A stretch of DNA of 64,000 bases from Desulfofundulus australicus DSM 11792 (GTDB taxonomy: Bacteria; Bacillota; Desulfotomaculia; Desulfotomaculales; Desulfovirgulaceae), in the NCBI RefSeq assembly GCF_900129285.1, contig NZ_FQUW01000014.1:25675-89674 (forward strand), in the 5' to 3' direction. A program made the translations under genes and the position numbers. How positions within the stretch are numbered: the first letter of the stretch is position 1; each line of letters starts with the position of its first letter. A model generated the notes under the pieces. That model was not told the DNA's origin. It was given only the letters and a program-made list of their open reading frames with translations, and ran no database searches. Shown here piece after piece: positions 8,679 through 17,187 of this stretch.

Positions 8679-9995
8679 TTGACAGGTTCCACCCCGCATC
8701 CCCTGGTACTGCTCCTATCCGGCAACCGGGAAACCATCTCGGCTGTGGCTTCCCAGCTGGAATACGACCTGTACAACCTGCTCATCACCGCCCGGGAAGA
8801 GGAAGCCGTTGAGCTCCTCCGCCAGCACAGGGCCGACGTGCTCATCTTCGAGCCCCTAAAACCACAGCCCCATGCCGGCTGCCTGGAATCATTTTTACAG
8901 GAAGAGGGCAATAAACTCCCGGTAATTCTTGTCACCAGTTCCCGGGACAATTTTACCAGCCACCCCTGGTTAAGGGTGGACGAGGTCCTGCACACACCCG
9001 TAAGCCGGGTGGAACTGGCGGCGCGGCTGAGATCCGTGACCACCCTGCGGCAGCTGGAAAAGCAGCTGGCCGACCAGCCCCTGGCTCCCCGCGGGAAAAG
9101 CCGGGTCCTGCTGGTGGAGGACAGCCCCCTGCAGCGCAGGATCCTGGCCGGGTACCTGGCCGGTGAAGGTATGGAAGTAATCACCGCCGCCGACGGTGCC
9201 CAGGCCCTGCTGCTGGCCAAACAGCAGAAGCCCGACCTGATCCTCCTGGATGTAATCCTGCCCGGGATGGATGGTTTTGAAGTCTGCCGCCGCCTGAAAG
9301 AGAACCCGGGCTTAAAAGATATCCCGCTGGTATTCATCACCTCCCGTCAGGGAAAACAGGATAGAATTCGCGGCCTGGAGTGCGGGGCAGATGATTTTTT
9401 ATACAAGCCGGTGGACAGGGAGGAACTGCTGGTCCGCACCCGCTCCCTGCTCCGGCGCAAGCAGCTGATGGACACCCTGGCCCGGGAAGCCAGCCGGGAT
9501 CCTCTGACCGGCCTCTACAACAGGCGCCAGCTGGCTCTCGACCTGCAACGGGAAATTTCCCGGGCCTGGCGCTACTCCACCCCCCTGGCCTTAATCATGG
9601 CCGATGTGGATTATTTCAAAAACTACAACGATACCAACGGCCACCTGACCGCGGACGAGGTCCTGCAGCAACTGGCCGCCCTGCTTGTTGCCCATACTCG
9701 AAATGTGGACACCGTGTACCGCTACGGGGGTGAAGAGTTCATCATCCTTTTGCCCCAGACGGGTCAGGACGGGGCACTTACCGCGGCAGAGAAACTGCGC
9801 CGGATGGTGGAACAGCACCCCTTCCCCCACCGTGAGAAACAACCGGGGGGGTGCCTGACCATCAGCCTGGGGGTGGCGGTATATCCGGACCACGCCCGGG
9901 ACGCGGAAGAGCTCCTCCTGGCCGCCGACCGGGCCATGTACCGGGCCAAAAGGGAAGGCCGCAACCGGGTTGCTATGGCCGCACCTCCCGGCTGA
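8679..9995 (+). CDS. Diguanylate cyclase: degenerate receiver + receiver + GGDEF
   Basis: The TTG start is preceded by GCAGGAGG at 8-base spacing. The 438-residue protein has three parts. Residues 8-120 form a receiver-like fold in which the acidic phosphoacceptor position reads IFEP, probably not phosphorylated. Residues 141-260 form a full receiver (VEDS, phospho-Asp191 in LLDVILPGMDG, Lys243 in YKP). Residues 275-435 form a GGDEF domain with intact GGEEF (350-354) and an RNVD inhibitory I-site (341-344). It should make cyclic di-GMP with feedback inhibition, in the PleD-like layout. The partner kinase is not in the window. Its stop overlaps the convergent radical SAM gene by 23 bases. Confidence 0.92.
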   Translation: MTGSTPHPLVLLLSGNRETISAVASQLEYDLYNLLITAREEEAVELLRQHRADVLIFEPLKPQPHAGCLESFLQEEGNKLPVILVTSSRDNFTSHPWLRVDEVLHTPVSRVELAARLRSVTTLRQLEKQLADQPLAPRGKSRVLLVEDSPLQRRILAGYLAGEGMEVITAADGAQALLLAKQQKPDLILLDVILPGMDGFEVCRRLKENPGLKDIPLVFITSRQGKQDRIRGLECGADDFLYKPVDREELLVRTRSLLRRKQLMDTLAREASRDPLTGLYNRRQLALDLQREISRAWRYSTPLALIMADVDYFKNYNDTNGHLTADEVLQQLAALLVAHTRNVDTVYRYGGEEFIILLPQTGQDGALTAAEKLRRMVEQHPFPHREKQPGGCLTISLGVAVYPDHARDAEELLLAADRAMYRAKREGRNRVAMAAPPG

Positions 9996-11223
9996 AATTC
10001 CCCACCGTAAGCCCCGGGACCTTTTGCAGCCGGTTGACGAGTTCCCCGATACCGGCCGGCTCACCCCGGGCCGGCGGCAGGTGGTTAAAGAGATAATCGG
10101 GATCGATGTTTAAATTGCGCAGCTGCACCATCTGCACCCCCGTCTCCTCGACAAAGGTGAGAAGAGCCTCCATTTCCTCCTCCCGGTCGGTCAGGCCGGG
10201 CAGCACCAGGAGGTTCAGGGAAACAAACACCCCGCTCCGCCGGGCCAGCAGGATGGAGCGGCGCACATCGCCGAGATCGTAGCCGCGGGGCCGGTGGTAG
10301 GCCCAGTATATACCCGGCCTGGCGCTGATCAGGCTCACCCTGATAGAATCCACCCCGGCGGCGATAACCTCTTCCATGCCGGCGGTATGGCCGGCATTGG
10401 TATTTATATTAATCGTTCCCCGGGATACCCGCCGCCGCACCCGGGAAGTGGCGGCGGCAATGATTCCGGCAGCCAGCAGCGGTTCCCCTTCACACCCCTG
10501 GCCGAAGCTGATAATCGCGCCAGAGGCGCGGCGCAAATGCTCCTCCATTACTTCCACCACCGCTTCCAGCGGAGGGGCGGATGGGATCCGCTCCTGCGGC
10601 GAAGGACAGCATTCGGGCGGCTGTCTGGAAATGCACCCCAGACAGCGGGCATTGCAGCGGGGGGAAACGGGCAGCCCTCCCTCCCAGCGACGGTAAAAAA
10701 TGTTCTGGGCGGTAAAGCAGGAGTATTCCCGGGCACAGCGGGCCAGCCCGGCCAGGACGGGATTGCCGGGATGGCGGCGCAGGCGCGCGGTAATCAGAGC
10801 ATCCAGTTCCGGGGTGTTGAAGTGCACGGGATCCCAGCGGTAAGGATCATCCGTCTGCCGGGCCGCCACCCACAGCCCTCCTTTATGCCAGGCCACTGCC
10901 GTGTAACCCAGGAGGGGCAGGGGCTTTTCCCCCGCCGGCCGGCGGTAAGCCGGCAGGAGGGTACGGGTGTAACCCTGGGGCAGAAGGGCAGCCACCGCAT
11001 AAGCGGCCTTCCCCCTTACCCTTTCTACCAGCACAAAGTTGCCCCGCCGGTCGAGCCCCACCGGGCTGCCGGCGGGAATGAGCACCAGGGAAGCGCCCCG
11101 GGGCAGGGGCATCATCTCGGAAGGGGTTATCTCCACAAAGCAGTCCCCGGTCCGCCCGGCTGCGGCCATTTCAGGATGATCGTAAAAACGCCCCCGGTAA
11201 TCGGCATATACCAGACGATACAC
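9973..11223 (-). CDS. Orphan radical SAM protein of unknown substrate
   Basis: I start it at GTG 11223, eight bases after GCGGAGG; the open frame runs further up through the MITE-like element, which is not credible coding. The 416-residue product has an unusual N-terminal domain of about 185 residues with no motif I recognise, then a CNARCLGC cluster (Cys190, Cys194, Cys197; CX3CX2C) that binds the SAM [4Fe-4S], followed by a partial TIM barrel (SFGQGCEGEPLL; DSIRVSLISARP). No C-terminal SPASM Cys cluster is evident. Extra Cys (PPECC) follow the cluster. Gene neighbours give no pathway. Confidence 0.8.
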   Translation of the reverse strand: MYRLVYADYRGRFYDHPEMAAAGRTGDCFVEITPSEMMPLPRGASLVLIPAGSPVGLDRRGNFVLVERVRGKAAYAVAALLPQGYTRTLLPAYRRPAGEKPLPLLGYTAVAWHKGGLWVAARQTDDPYRWDPVHFNTPELDALITARLRRHPGNPVLAGLARCAREYSCFTAQNIFYRRWEGGLPVSPRCNARCLGCISRQPPECCPSPQERIPSAPPLEAVVEVMEEHLRRASGAIISFGQGCEGEPLLAAGIIAAATSRVRRRVSRGTININTNAGHTAGMEEVIAAGVDSIRVSLISARPGIYWAYHRPRGYDLGDVRRSILLARRSGVFVSLNLLVLPGLTDREEEMEALLTFVEETGVQMVQLRNLNIDPDYLFNHLPPARGEPAGIGELVNRLQKVPGLTVGNFSREVRP

Positions 11224-11304
11224 GAAAAAAACCTCCGCGAAAGACAGGCTCTTAAACCATGCTTCCATTATAGGCAAGGGGGAGGAGCAGGTCAACAATT
11301 TGAA

Positions 11305-11328
11305 CAGGCCCGCAAAAGAAGCGGGCCT
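11305..11328. repeat. 24-bp hairpin repeat, left copy
   Basis: CAGGCCCGC / GCGGGCCT hairpin with loop AAAAGAA. A copy with a single mismatch is at 11571-11594; the two flank MITE-like copy 2. Confidence 0.6.
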
Positions 11329-11355
11329 CCAGCATTTAGACAAAATACTTCGGGG

Positions 11356-11552
11356 ATGTGCCCTGGTTTTACCGCAGGAGCGACCTGGAGTGAGCGCTGC
11401 CGGGCCAGGCCCGTGCCGCGGACAGGATGTCCGCGGAGGCCACCTGAACACAGGAGGTGTGAATGTGGCCGGTACCCGCCGAAGACCGGAGCCGGGGCCT
11501 TTTGGCCCGGCCAGCGAAACGACCGGGAGCGACGAGTAAAACCAGGGCACAT
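11356..11552 (+). mobile_element. MITE-like repeat element, copy 2
   Basis: 197 bp, inverted relative to the copy at 2094-2307, with the same 16-bp terminal inverted repeats ATGTGCCCTGGTTTTA / TAAAACCAGGGCACAT. It contains a perfect hairpin CCGCGGACA-GGA-TGTCCGCGG and a GGGCC-TTTT-GGCCC hairpin. It is shorter than copy 1 mainly near the left third. No transposase lies inside; mobilisation in trans is inference. It fills most of the 371-base gap between the radical SAM gene and the M23 peptidase gene. Confidence 0.75.
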
Positions 11553-11570
11553 TAAGAGCCTGTTCACGAG

Positions 11571-11594
11571 CAGGCCCGCAAAAGAGGCGGGCCT
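11571..11594 (-). terminator. Hairpin directly after the LysM/M23 peptidase gene
   Basis: Stem AGGCCCGC / GCGGGCCT starting one base past the peptidase stop. On the minus strand no clear U tract follows, while on the plus strand TTT does. It may be a terminator or a stability hairpin. It duplicates the hairpin at 11305-11328. Confidence 0.45.
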
Positions 11595-12488
11595 TTAAAC
11601 TCTGGTACGGGTGAGGCATAACATGGGGTCGTAGGGTATACCGTTCAGGCGCACCTCCAGGTGCAGGTGAGGACCGGTGGACCGGCCGGTGCTGCCCACC
11701 AGGGCGATCACTTCCCCGGCCTCCACCCATTGCCCCGGCTCCACCAGCACCTGAAGGGCGTGGGCGTAAAGGGTTTCCAGCCCGTCCCCGTGGTCAATGA
11801 TGACCGTATTGCCGTAAGTACCCCGCGGGCCGGCGAAAGCGACCCGGCCGGAACGTACCGCCCGGATGGGCTCACCTTCCGCAGCAGCTATATCCAACCC
11901 CTCGTGGGGCCGGCCGTCCCGCCAGCCGAAGGGGGAGCTTACCCACCCCATTACGGGCCAGGATAGCTGGCCCACGGGCAGGGCCGGGATAACAGCTCCT
12001 GCTTCCGGCCCGTCACAGGCAACAGGTACGGTAACCTCCTGACCCGGGAACAGGGCATCGGGGTCTGTTAAACCGTTAACGGCCACCAGCCGGGATACGG
12101 GTACGCAGTAGCGCCGGGATATCTCCGAGAGGGTTTCTCCCGGCAACACCGTATGGGCCACCACCCGGGCGGGTACCTGCAGCACCTGCCCTTCCACGAT
12201 GAAGTCGGCGTCCCGGATGCCGTTTATCTCCTGCAGGGCAGATACCGGCAGGCCGTAACGGCTGGCTATGCTCTCCAGGGTATCACCCGGCTGCACCCGG
12301 TACTCCTGCCGTTCAACTGCCGGCGATTCCTCTTCCACTGGATGAAGAATGCCGTAGCTGCCGCTGAGAATGGCCTCATCGGGGGCGGCATAAGAAGACA
12401 CCCCCGGCAGCAGGCTGGCCACCAGAATGGTCCCCCCTACCAGTAATATACCTAATTTACCCAGACCTTTCTTAACTAACTCATCCAT
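11595..12488 (-). CDS. LysM / M23 metallopeptidase, secreted cell-wall endopeptidase
   Basis: 297 residues. The N-terminal membrane/signal segment (about residues 12-35) is followed by two LysM repeats (roughly 62-107 and 111-155) that bind peptidoglycan, then an M23 domain from about 180. Zinc ligands are visible as HEGLD and HLHLEV, with YAHA between, so it should be active. It cuts peptide cross-links in the cell wall. A long leader of about 250 bases, with strong predicted pairing, precedes it; see the separate entry. It lies downstream of rho on the same strand. Confidence 0.92.
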   Translation of the reverse strand: MDELVKKGLGKLGILLVGGTILVASLLPGVSSYAAPDEAILSGSYGILHPVEEESPAVERQEYRVQPGDTLESIASRYGLPVSALQEINGIRDADFIVEGQVLQVPARVVAHTVLPGETLSEISRRYCVPVSRLVAVNGLTDPDALFPGQEVTVPVACDGPEAGAVIPALPVGQLSWPVMGWVSSPFGWRDGRPHEGLDIAAAEGEPIRAVRSGRVAFAGPRGTYGNTVIIDHGDGLETLYAHALQVLVEPGQWVEAGEVIALVGSTGRSTGPHLHLEVRLNGIPYDPMLCLTRTRV

Positions 12489-12629
12489 ATGCAGTCCTCT
12501 CCTTTAGCTGCTTCCCGGCGGAACGCTTTCAAAACGCACCGCCATTTTGTAATCAAGCAGTCTAAAAAAGAGGATTGCCAGCAGGGGGGCAGTTTTATAC
12601 ATGGGACGCAAGGATTAAGGCATAAAGGC

Positions 12630-12725
12630 AAGGCGTTATCACCGCGCGCTTCGGCGGGTGCTGTTACCGGGCTCCGCAAAGTCGCAGGCTCAGGACAACG
12701 CCGTACCCCAACCGGGGAAACAAAT
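12630..12725 (-). other. Possible structured 5' leader RNA of the M23 peptidase gene
   Basis: On the minus strand GGCGTTGTC near 12688 can pair with GATAACGCC near 12635 (9 bp, one G-U), enclosing GC-rich inner hairpins with purine-rich loops (GGTAACAG, GCCGAAGCG). Cell-wall peptidase leaders in Firmicutes often carry c-di-AMP (ydaO-type) riboswitches, but I could not find that motif's conserved GTCAGCTAACC block. The class is therefore unknown, and it may be chance structure. Start of the transcript was not identified. Confidence 0.3.
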
Positions 12726-12757
12726 TTTAATTGATTATTTGCGCATGGCGCGAACTG

Positions 12758-14095
12758 TCACTGGCTTTCGGGGGAAATATCCCGGCGCACGTCGGGAGGC
12801 CTGTCAGGAGGGACCACCGGGCCGCTTTTACGGGCCGCGCGGAAGAGGCGGAGGAGCTCTTCGTTGGTTTTGGTCTTTTTCATCCGCTCCACGAGCATCT
12901 CCATGGCCTCCCAGGGGGCCATACCCACGGTAGCTTTGCGGAAAAACCAGATCCACTCCAGTTCATCCCGGGACAGCAGCAGCTCTTCCTTGCGCGTGCC
13001 GGAACGCTGTACATCGATGGCCGGGAAAAGGCGCCGCTCAGCCAGGCGGCGGTCCAGAATAAGCTCCATATTTCCCGTACCCTTGAACTCCTCGAAAATT
13101 ACATCATCCATCCGGCTGCCCGTTTCGATGAGGGCGGTGGCCAGTATGGTCAGGCTGCCGCCTTCTTCCAGGTTGCGGGCAGCACCGAAGAACCGCTTGG
13201 GTTTATGCAGGGCTGCCGGGTCCACACCACCGGAAAGAGTGCGGCCGCTGGGGGGAATGACCAGGTTGTGTGCCCGGGCCAGGCGGGTGATGCTGTCCAG
13301 GAGGATCACCACATCCTGTTTGTGCTCCACCAGTCGTTTGGCCCGCTCCAGCACCATCTCCGCCACTTTCACATGATTTTCCGGCGGCTCATCAAAGGTG
13401 GAACTCACCACTTCGCCTTTCACCGAGCGTTCAATATCGGTAACTTCTTCCGGCCGCTCATCGATGAGAAGCACAATGAGGTTTATCTCCGGGTGGTTCC
13501 GGGTGATACTGTTGGCAATCTCTTTTAACAGCATGGTCTTGCCCGCCTTGGGCGGTGCCACAATCAGCCCCCGCTGCCCCTTACCGATGGGAGCCACCAG
13601 ATCAATGATCCTGGTGGCAATTCTGTCCGGTTCGGTCTCCAGGCGAACCCGCTCCTGGGGGTAGAGAGGGGTGAGGCCGTCGAAGTGCAATCGCTCGGCA
13701 GCTTTCTCCGGATCGACACCGTTCACCTGTTCCACCCGCAAAAGGGCATAGTAGCGCTCGTTTTCCTTGGGCCCGCGCACCTGCCCGGCTACCAGGTCCC
13801 CCGTGCGCAGGTCAAAGCGGCGGATCTGGGAGGAAGATACATAGATGTCATCGTGGCTGGGCAGGTACTGAAAAGGCCGCAGGAAACCGTAGCCGTCAGG
13901 GAGGATCTCCAGCACTCCCTGGGCATAAATTAACCCGTTTTTCTCCGCCTGGGCTTTAATGATCTCAAAAATAAGCTCCCGCTTGCGCAGGCGGGAATAG
14001 CCGGTAAGCTCCAGCTCCCGCGCTATTTTATATAACTCCTGCATGGTTTTGCTTTCGAGTTCCGAATAATTCACATTACATCCATTCCTTTCCAT
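12758..14095 (-). CDS. rho: Transcription termination factor Rho
   Basis: 445 residues. An N-terminal SAP-like helix-extension-helix (residues 8-50) is followed by a cold-shock-like RNA-binding domain ([13 protein letters not shown], typical of Rho) and the RecA-type ATPase with Walker A PPKAGKT, Walker [11 protein letters not shown] and the Q-loop/R-loop segments ([16 protein letters not shown]). It is a hexameric RNA helicase that ends transcription. There is no large insertion in the RNA-binding domain. The start could also be GTG 14074. A long hairpin lies upstream. Confidence 0.97.
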   Translation of the reverse strand: MERNGCNVNYSELESKTMQELYKIARELELTGYSRLRKRELIFEIIKAQAEKNGLIYAQGVLEILPDGYGFLRPFQYLPSHDDIYVSSSQIRRFDLRTGDLVAGQVRGPKENERYYALLRVEQVNGVDPEKAAERLHFDGLTPLYPQERVRLETEPDRIATRIIDLVAPIGKGQRGLIVAPPKAGKTMLLKEIANSITRNHPEINLIVLLIDERPEEVTDIERSVKGEVVSSTFDEPPENHVKVAEMVLERAKRLVEHKQDVVILLDSITRLARAHNLVIPPSGRTLSGGVDPAALHKPKRFFGAARNLEEGGSLTILATALIETGSRMDDVIFEEFKGTGNMELILDRRLAERRLFPAIDVQRSGTRKEELLLSRDELEWIWFFRKATVGMAPWEAMEMLVERMKKTKTNEELLRLFRAARKSGPVVPPDRPPDVRRDISPESQ

Positions 14096-14177
14096 CCCGA
14101 TATGGAAAATAAATTGCTTCCCGCCCCTGCCTTCCCGGAACTGCGGGAACCAAAACTCAAAAGGATATGCTCGCTAA

Positions 14178-14218
14178 AGGAGTATATTGCTGCTCAAGCA
14201 GCCGCAATACTTGTACTC
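14178..14218 (-). other. Long hairpin between DUF2062 gene and rho
   Basis: GGAGTA ... TACTCC enclosing GCTGCT-TG-AGCAGC. On the minus strand TTTAGCG follows. It could end the DUF2062 transcript weakly or belong to the rho leader; which is unknown. Confidence 0.4.
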
Positions 14219-14320
14219 CGGAATACAATAAAGGGTAATACAGCCAGGCAAAAGGGAAAAGAAAATAATTACAGGGAGAACAACCGGCCGGTTTTGAATT
14301 TATGAGGAGGGTGTGTACAT

Positions 14321-14782
14321 TTATGGGTGTTTGGTGGTCCGCCGCATTTCCAGGATGCGGCGGACGGGGAAATAAATCAACAGCCACGCCGCAGCAGCAT
14401 TTATGGCCGCCCCCACAAAAAAGGGGTAACTCAGCTGCTTGAGGGTGGGAAGGGACCCCCCGGTACCGGTTTCCACCGCCACGCTGCAACCGGTTACAGC
14501 ATTGCCCACCAGGTAATTGAGGATGTAAAAAAAGGGGACGGCCCATTTGAAAAATGCAGCTGCAAGGGCGGCAGCAACACCATTTACCTTCAAGCAGCGG
14601 GCCAGAAGGTAGGCCACAGGGATGCTGATGAAAGGTATGGGAAAAAAATCCAGGGCCGTCCCCAGGGCAACCCCATGGGCAATTTTATGCGGTGCCCCGG
14701 GAAGGACCATTATTTTGTGATAATATTCTACCACGATTTTGTTTTTCCAGCACAGGATCTTCTCTTTTATACGCATTACCAC
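14321..14782 (-). CDS. DUF2062 small membrane protein
   Basis: 153 residues. Central segment PHKIAHGVALGTALDFFPIPFIS matches the DUF2062 family, a short membrane domain with three to four hydrophobic helices (about residues 35-60, 65-95, 120-140). The family is found alone or fused to glycosyltransferases; its biochemical role is not established. It sits between transaldolase (15 bases upstream) and rho, so it may be cotranscribed with the sugar-phosphate genes. Confidence 0.75.
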   Translation of the reverse strand: MVMRIKEKILCWKNKIVVEYYHKIMVLPGAPHKIAHGVALGTALDFFPIPFISIPVAYLLARCLKVNGVAAALAAAFFKWAVPFFYILNYLVGNAVTGCSVAVETGTGGSLPTLKQLSYPFFVGAAINAAAAWLLIYFPVRRILEMRRTTKHP

Positions 14783-14797
14783 CGCAAGACAGCAGGT

Positions 14798-15445
14798 TTA
14801 TTTCCGGGGTACCCTGGCCCAGTCGGCCAGAAACTTTTCAATGCCGGCATCCGTCAGGGGATGCTTGAGCATTTGCATCAAAACTTTATAGGGCACCGTA
14901 GCAATATCTGCCCCGGCCCGGGCGGCCAGGATTACGTGCACCGGATGACGAATACTGGCGGCAATTACTTTGGTGGGGAAATCGTAGTTGCTGTAAATGG
15001 CCATGATTTCCTGGATCAGCTCCATCCCGTCGTGGCCCACATCATCCAGGCGGCCGGCAAAGGGACTGACATAGGTAGCCCCGGCCAGGGCCGCCAGGAG
15101 AGCCTGGTTGGCTGAAAAGACCAGGGTTACGTTGGTTTTGATCCCCCTGGTCGCCAGGACCTTTACCGCCTTGAGCCCCTCGGCGGTCATGGGTATTTTA
15201 ACCACAATATTGGGATGGATGGCGGCCAGTTCCTCCGCCTCTGCAATCATGCCTTCAGCATCAAGGCTCACCGCCTCGGCACTGATGGGCCCGTCCACAA
15301 TGGTGGTGATTTCCCGGACAACTTCAGCAAAATCCCGGCCCTCCCTGGCAATCAGGGACGGGTTGGTGGTTACACCGCTGATTACACCCAGGGCGTACGC
15401 TTTCCTGATCTCCTCCACATTGGCAGTATCCAGAAAAAGCTGCAT
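14798..15445 (-). CDS. Transaldolase / fructose-6-phosphate aldolase-like (short form)
   Basis: 215 residues, the short single-barrel type (FSA/TAL subfamily). It opens [14 protein letters not shown]. The Schiff-base lysine is Lys83 in VVKIPMT, and SPFAGRLDD and ASIRHP are family motifs. It most likely transfers dihydroxyacetone units between sugar phosphates in the non-oxidative pentose phosphate route; fructose-6-phosphate aldolase activity cannot be excluded from sequence alone. It lies 89 bases downstream of the class II aldolase gene on the same strand, a frequent Firmicute pairing. Confidence 0.92.
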   Translation of the reverse strand: MQLFLDTANVEEIRKAYALGVISGVTTNPSLIAREGRDFAEVVREITTIVDGPISAEAVSLDAEGMIAEAEELAAIHPNIVVKIPMTAEGLKAVKVLATRGIKTNVTLVFSANQALLAALAGATYVSPFAGRLDDVGHDGMELIQEIMAIYSNYDFPTKVIAASIRHPVHVILAARAGADIATVPYKVLMQMLKHPLTDAGIEKFLADWARVPRK

Positions 15446-15534
15446 GAACAGTCCTCCTCGAACTCAGCCATAATGCTGTCTTATTTCTGCAAAATTCATC
15501 AGGGGAGCGCCGCGGGGGTTCAAATAAGCCGGCC

Positions 15535-16395
15535 TTACCATTTAGCCTTTCCGGAGCAGCCAAAGACCCTCATCTTTTCCCGGATTGTTTCCACCGCCGC
15601 GTCCCGGGCCGGACCCAGGATCTTGCGGGGGTCAATTTCCCGGGGGTCTTCAGCAAGCCTGCGCCGGATGGCTTCCACAAAGGATTCCCGGATATTGGTA
15701 TCAATGTTGATCTTGCGTACCCCCAGCCGGATGGCTTCCTTTAAATCATCGTCGGGTACACCGGAAGCTCCGTGCAGGACCAGGGGAACGGACACCTGTT
15801 CCCTGATCCGGGCCAGGCGGGCAAAATCCAGCTGCGGCCGGCCCTTATAGCGGCCATGGGCCGTACCAATGGCCACGGCCAGCGAATCCACTCCCGTTTG
15901 CTCGACAAAATACCGGGCCTCACCGGGATCGGTGAAGAAGGCTTCCCGTTCATCAACGGCAATATCGTCTTCCACACCGCCTATTCTCCCCAGTTCGGCT
16001 TCCACCGAAGCACCCACCGGCCTGGCCACGGACACCACCTGGCGGGTCAGGGCAATGTTTTGCTCCAGGGTCAGGTGGGAACCGTCAATCATCACGGAAG
16101 TAAAGCCGGCTACAAGGCAGCAGACCACCTGGTCAAAACTGGTACCGTGATCCAGGTGCAGCGCCACCGGTACCCTGGCTCTGCGGGCGGCTGCCCGCAC
16201 CATGGCCGCAATATAATCAACACCGGCATATTTGATAGCACCCTGGCTCGCCTGCAGGATTACCGGGGCCTTTTCCGCTTCCGCCGCCGTCACGATGGCC
16301 TGTACTATTTCCATATTATTGCAGTTGAAGGCTCCGACAGCATAACCTTCAGCGGCGGCATCCTTGAGCAGGACGCTTACCGGGACAAGGGGCAA
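15535..16395 (-). CDS. fba: Class II fructose-1,6-bisphosphate aldolase
   Basis: 286 residues. Zinc-binding elements are visible: HLDHG (two His), a later AIGTAHG and VLHGASG. The DGSHLTLEQNI and KINIDTN segments are those of the FbaA/GatY/KbaY family. It splits or makes fructose bisphosphate in glycolysis and gluconeogenesis. Tagatose-bisphosphate aldolase is a less likely reading given the housekeeping neighbours (transaldolase, Spo0F-like regulator, pyrG), which match the conserved Bacillus order of spo0F, fba and tal. Confidence 0.92.
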   Translation of the reverse strand: MPLVPVSVLLKDAAAEGYAVGAFNCNNMEIVQAIVTAAEAEKAPVILQASQGAIKYAGVDYIAAMVRAAARRARVPVALHLDHGTSFDQVVCCLVAGFTSVMIDGSHLTLEQNIALTRQVVSVARPVGASVEAELGRIGGVEDDIAVDEREAFFTDPGEARYFVEQTGVDSLAVAIGTAHGRYKGRPQLDFARLARIREQVSVPLVLHGASGVPDDDLKEAIRLGVRKINIDTNIRESFVEAIRRRLAEDPREIDPRKILGPARDAAVETIREKMRVFGCSGKAKW

Positions 16396-16494
16396 TTTCC
16401 CTCCCCCTTTCTTTTTATTTCCATTATCCCCCGGGGGGAAAAATATTATTTATGGCTCTTCCTTTTTTCCATCATTCCTTATCCGGCTCTGGCA

Positions 16495-16626
16495 TTACCA
16501 GTTATGGTGGGGTTTATCCGGAGGGCTACCGAAGCATCCGCAGGTATGCCGGCTCAGCTTGATTTTCCAGGCCCTCTCTATGGCGTCCAGATCCTGCCTG
16601 GTTTCCGCGTATACTATATAATAGTT
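16495..16626 (-). other. Coding-like 43-codon stretch immediately after a stop codon (no start codon)
   Basis: Directly after the TAA of the zinc-ribbon gene and in the same frame, 43 sense codons run to the next stop. From codon 6 the composition is coding-like (GC-rich third positions) and translates to a plausible peptide (YAETRQDLDAIERAWKIKLS followed by RHTCGCFGSPP). No ATG, GTG or TTG is available before it, only ATA; the first five codons are AT-rich. It could be a separate small gene with a non-standard start, a C-terminal extension cut off by a nonsense change, or a remnant. Confidence 0.4.
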
Positions 16627-17157
16627 TTAACAGCGCCTGCAGTGCAACTCCAGGCGATCGGGAAAGACATCCACATCAATATGCTGGTTGCCGCATTCGC
16701 AGTAAATTCTTCCTTCCCGGCCCAGGTTATGCAAATGTCTTATAACTGCCGACATCACTTCCTGGTTATGGAAGAAACCGTCCGCCAGGAAATCCATTCC
16801 ATCCAGGGTATTTCCCAGATAAACCTGATCCCTCATCCGGCTCTGTACTCCCAGATACCCCAGCTCCAGGCCGGTAACCTGACAAAACAGCTCGATATTA
16901 TCGGTCCTCGACCACAACGCACGGGCCGTGACCAGGGATGTGTGGCTCGACCCACAGACCACGCAGGGAACCTCTATGTACACCCTCTTCCGCCGCACAA
17001 CGAAGGAAGACTTGAGGGCACCGCAGGAACAGTGGATATGCAGGGAGGAGCGGGCACCTGCCAGGGCAAACCGGGAAACCTCATGACGCTCCAGCTTGCC
17101 GCATTCCGGACACCGCATAACCAGGGTCGTCTGGGTATTGATAATCACGCAAACCAA
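16627..17157 (-). CDS. Uncharacterised zinc-ribbon protein
   Basis: 176 residues with no family I can name. It carries four Cys pairs: CPEC near residue 15, CSC near 43, CVVC near 65, CEC near 154, plus a C-terminal CRRC. This suggests two or three zinc ribbons around a mixed alpha/beta core. The last ribbon (YCECGNQHIDVDVFPDRLEL) looks like a Cys-rich structural hairpin. It lies between the Spo0F-like regulator and fba on the same strand, 30 bases from the former. Role unknown; a regulatory or nucleic-acid-binding function is only a guess. Confidence 0.75.
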   Translation of the reverse strand: MVCVIINTQTTLVMRCPECGKLERHEVSRFALAGARSSLHIHCSCGALKSSFVVRRKRVYIEVPCVVCGSSHTSLVTARALWSRTDNIELFCQVTGLELGYLGVQSRMRDQVYLGNTLDGMDFLADGFFHNQEVMSAVIRHLHNLGREGRIYCECGNQHIDVDVFPDRLELHCRRC

Positions 17158-17187
17158 GCCCCCACTAAACCTGCCTGTGCAGTATCT

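Noticed and set aside
10294..11598. 434-residue open frame on the plus strand
   Set aside because: Antisense to the radical SAM gene and passing through the MITE-like element; no recognisable domain.
11224..11730. N-terminal extension of the radical SAM gene
   Set aside because: The extra 169 codons translate the MITE-like repeat and overlap the M23 gene. A strong ribosome site before GTG 11223 fixes the real start.
12541..12730. c-di-AMP (ydaO) riboswitch before the M23 gene
   Set aside because: The conserved CCGACAGCTAACC-type core is not present on either strand; kept only as an unassigned leader.
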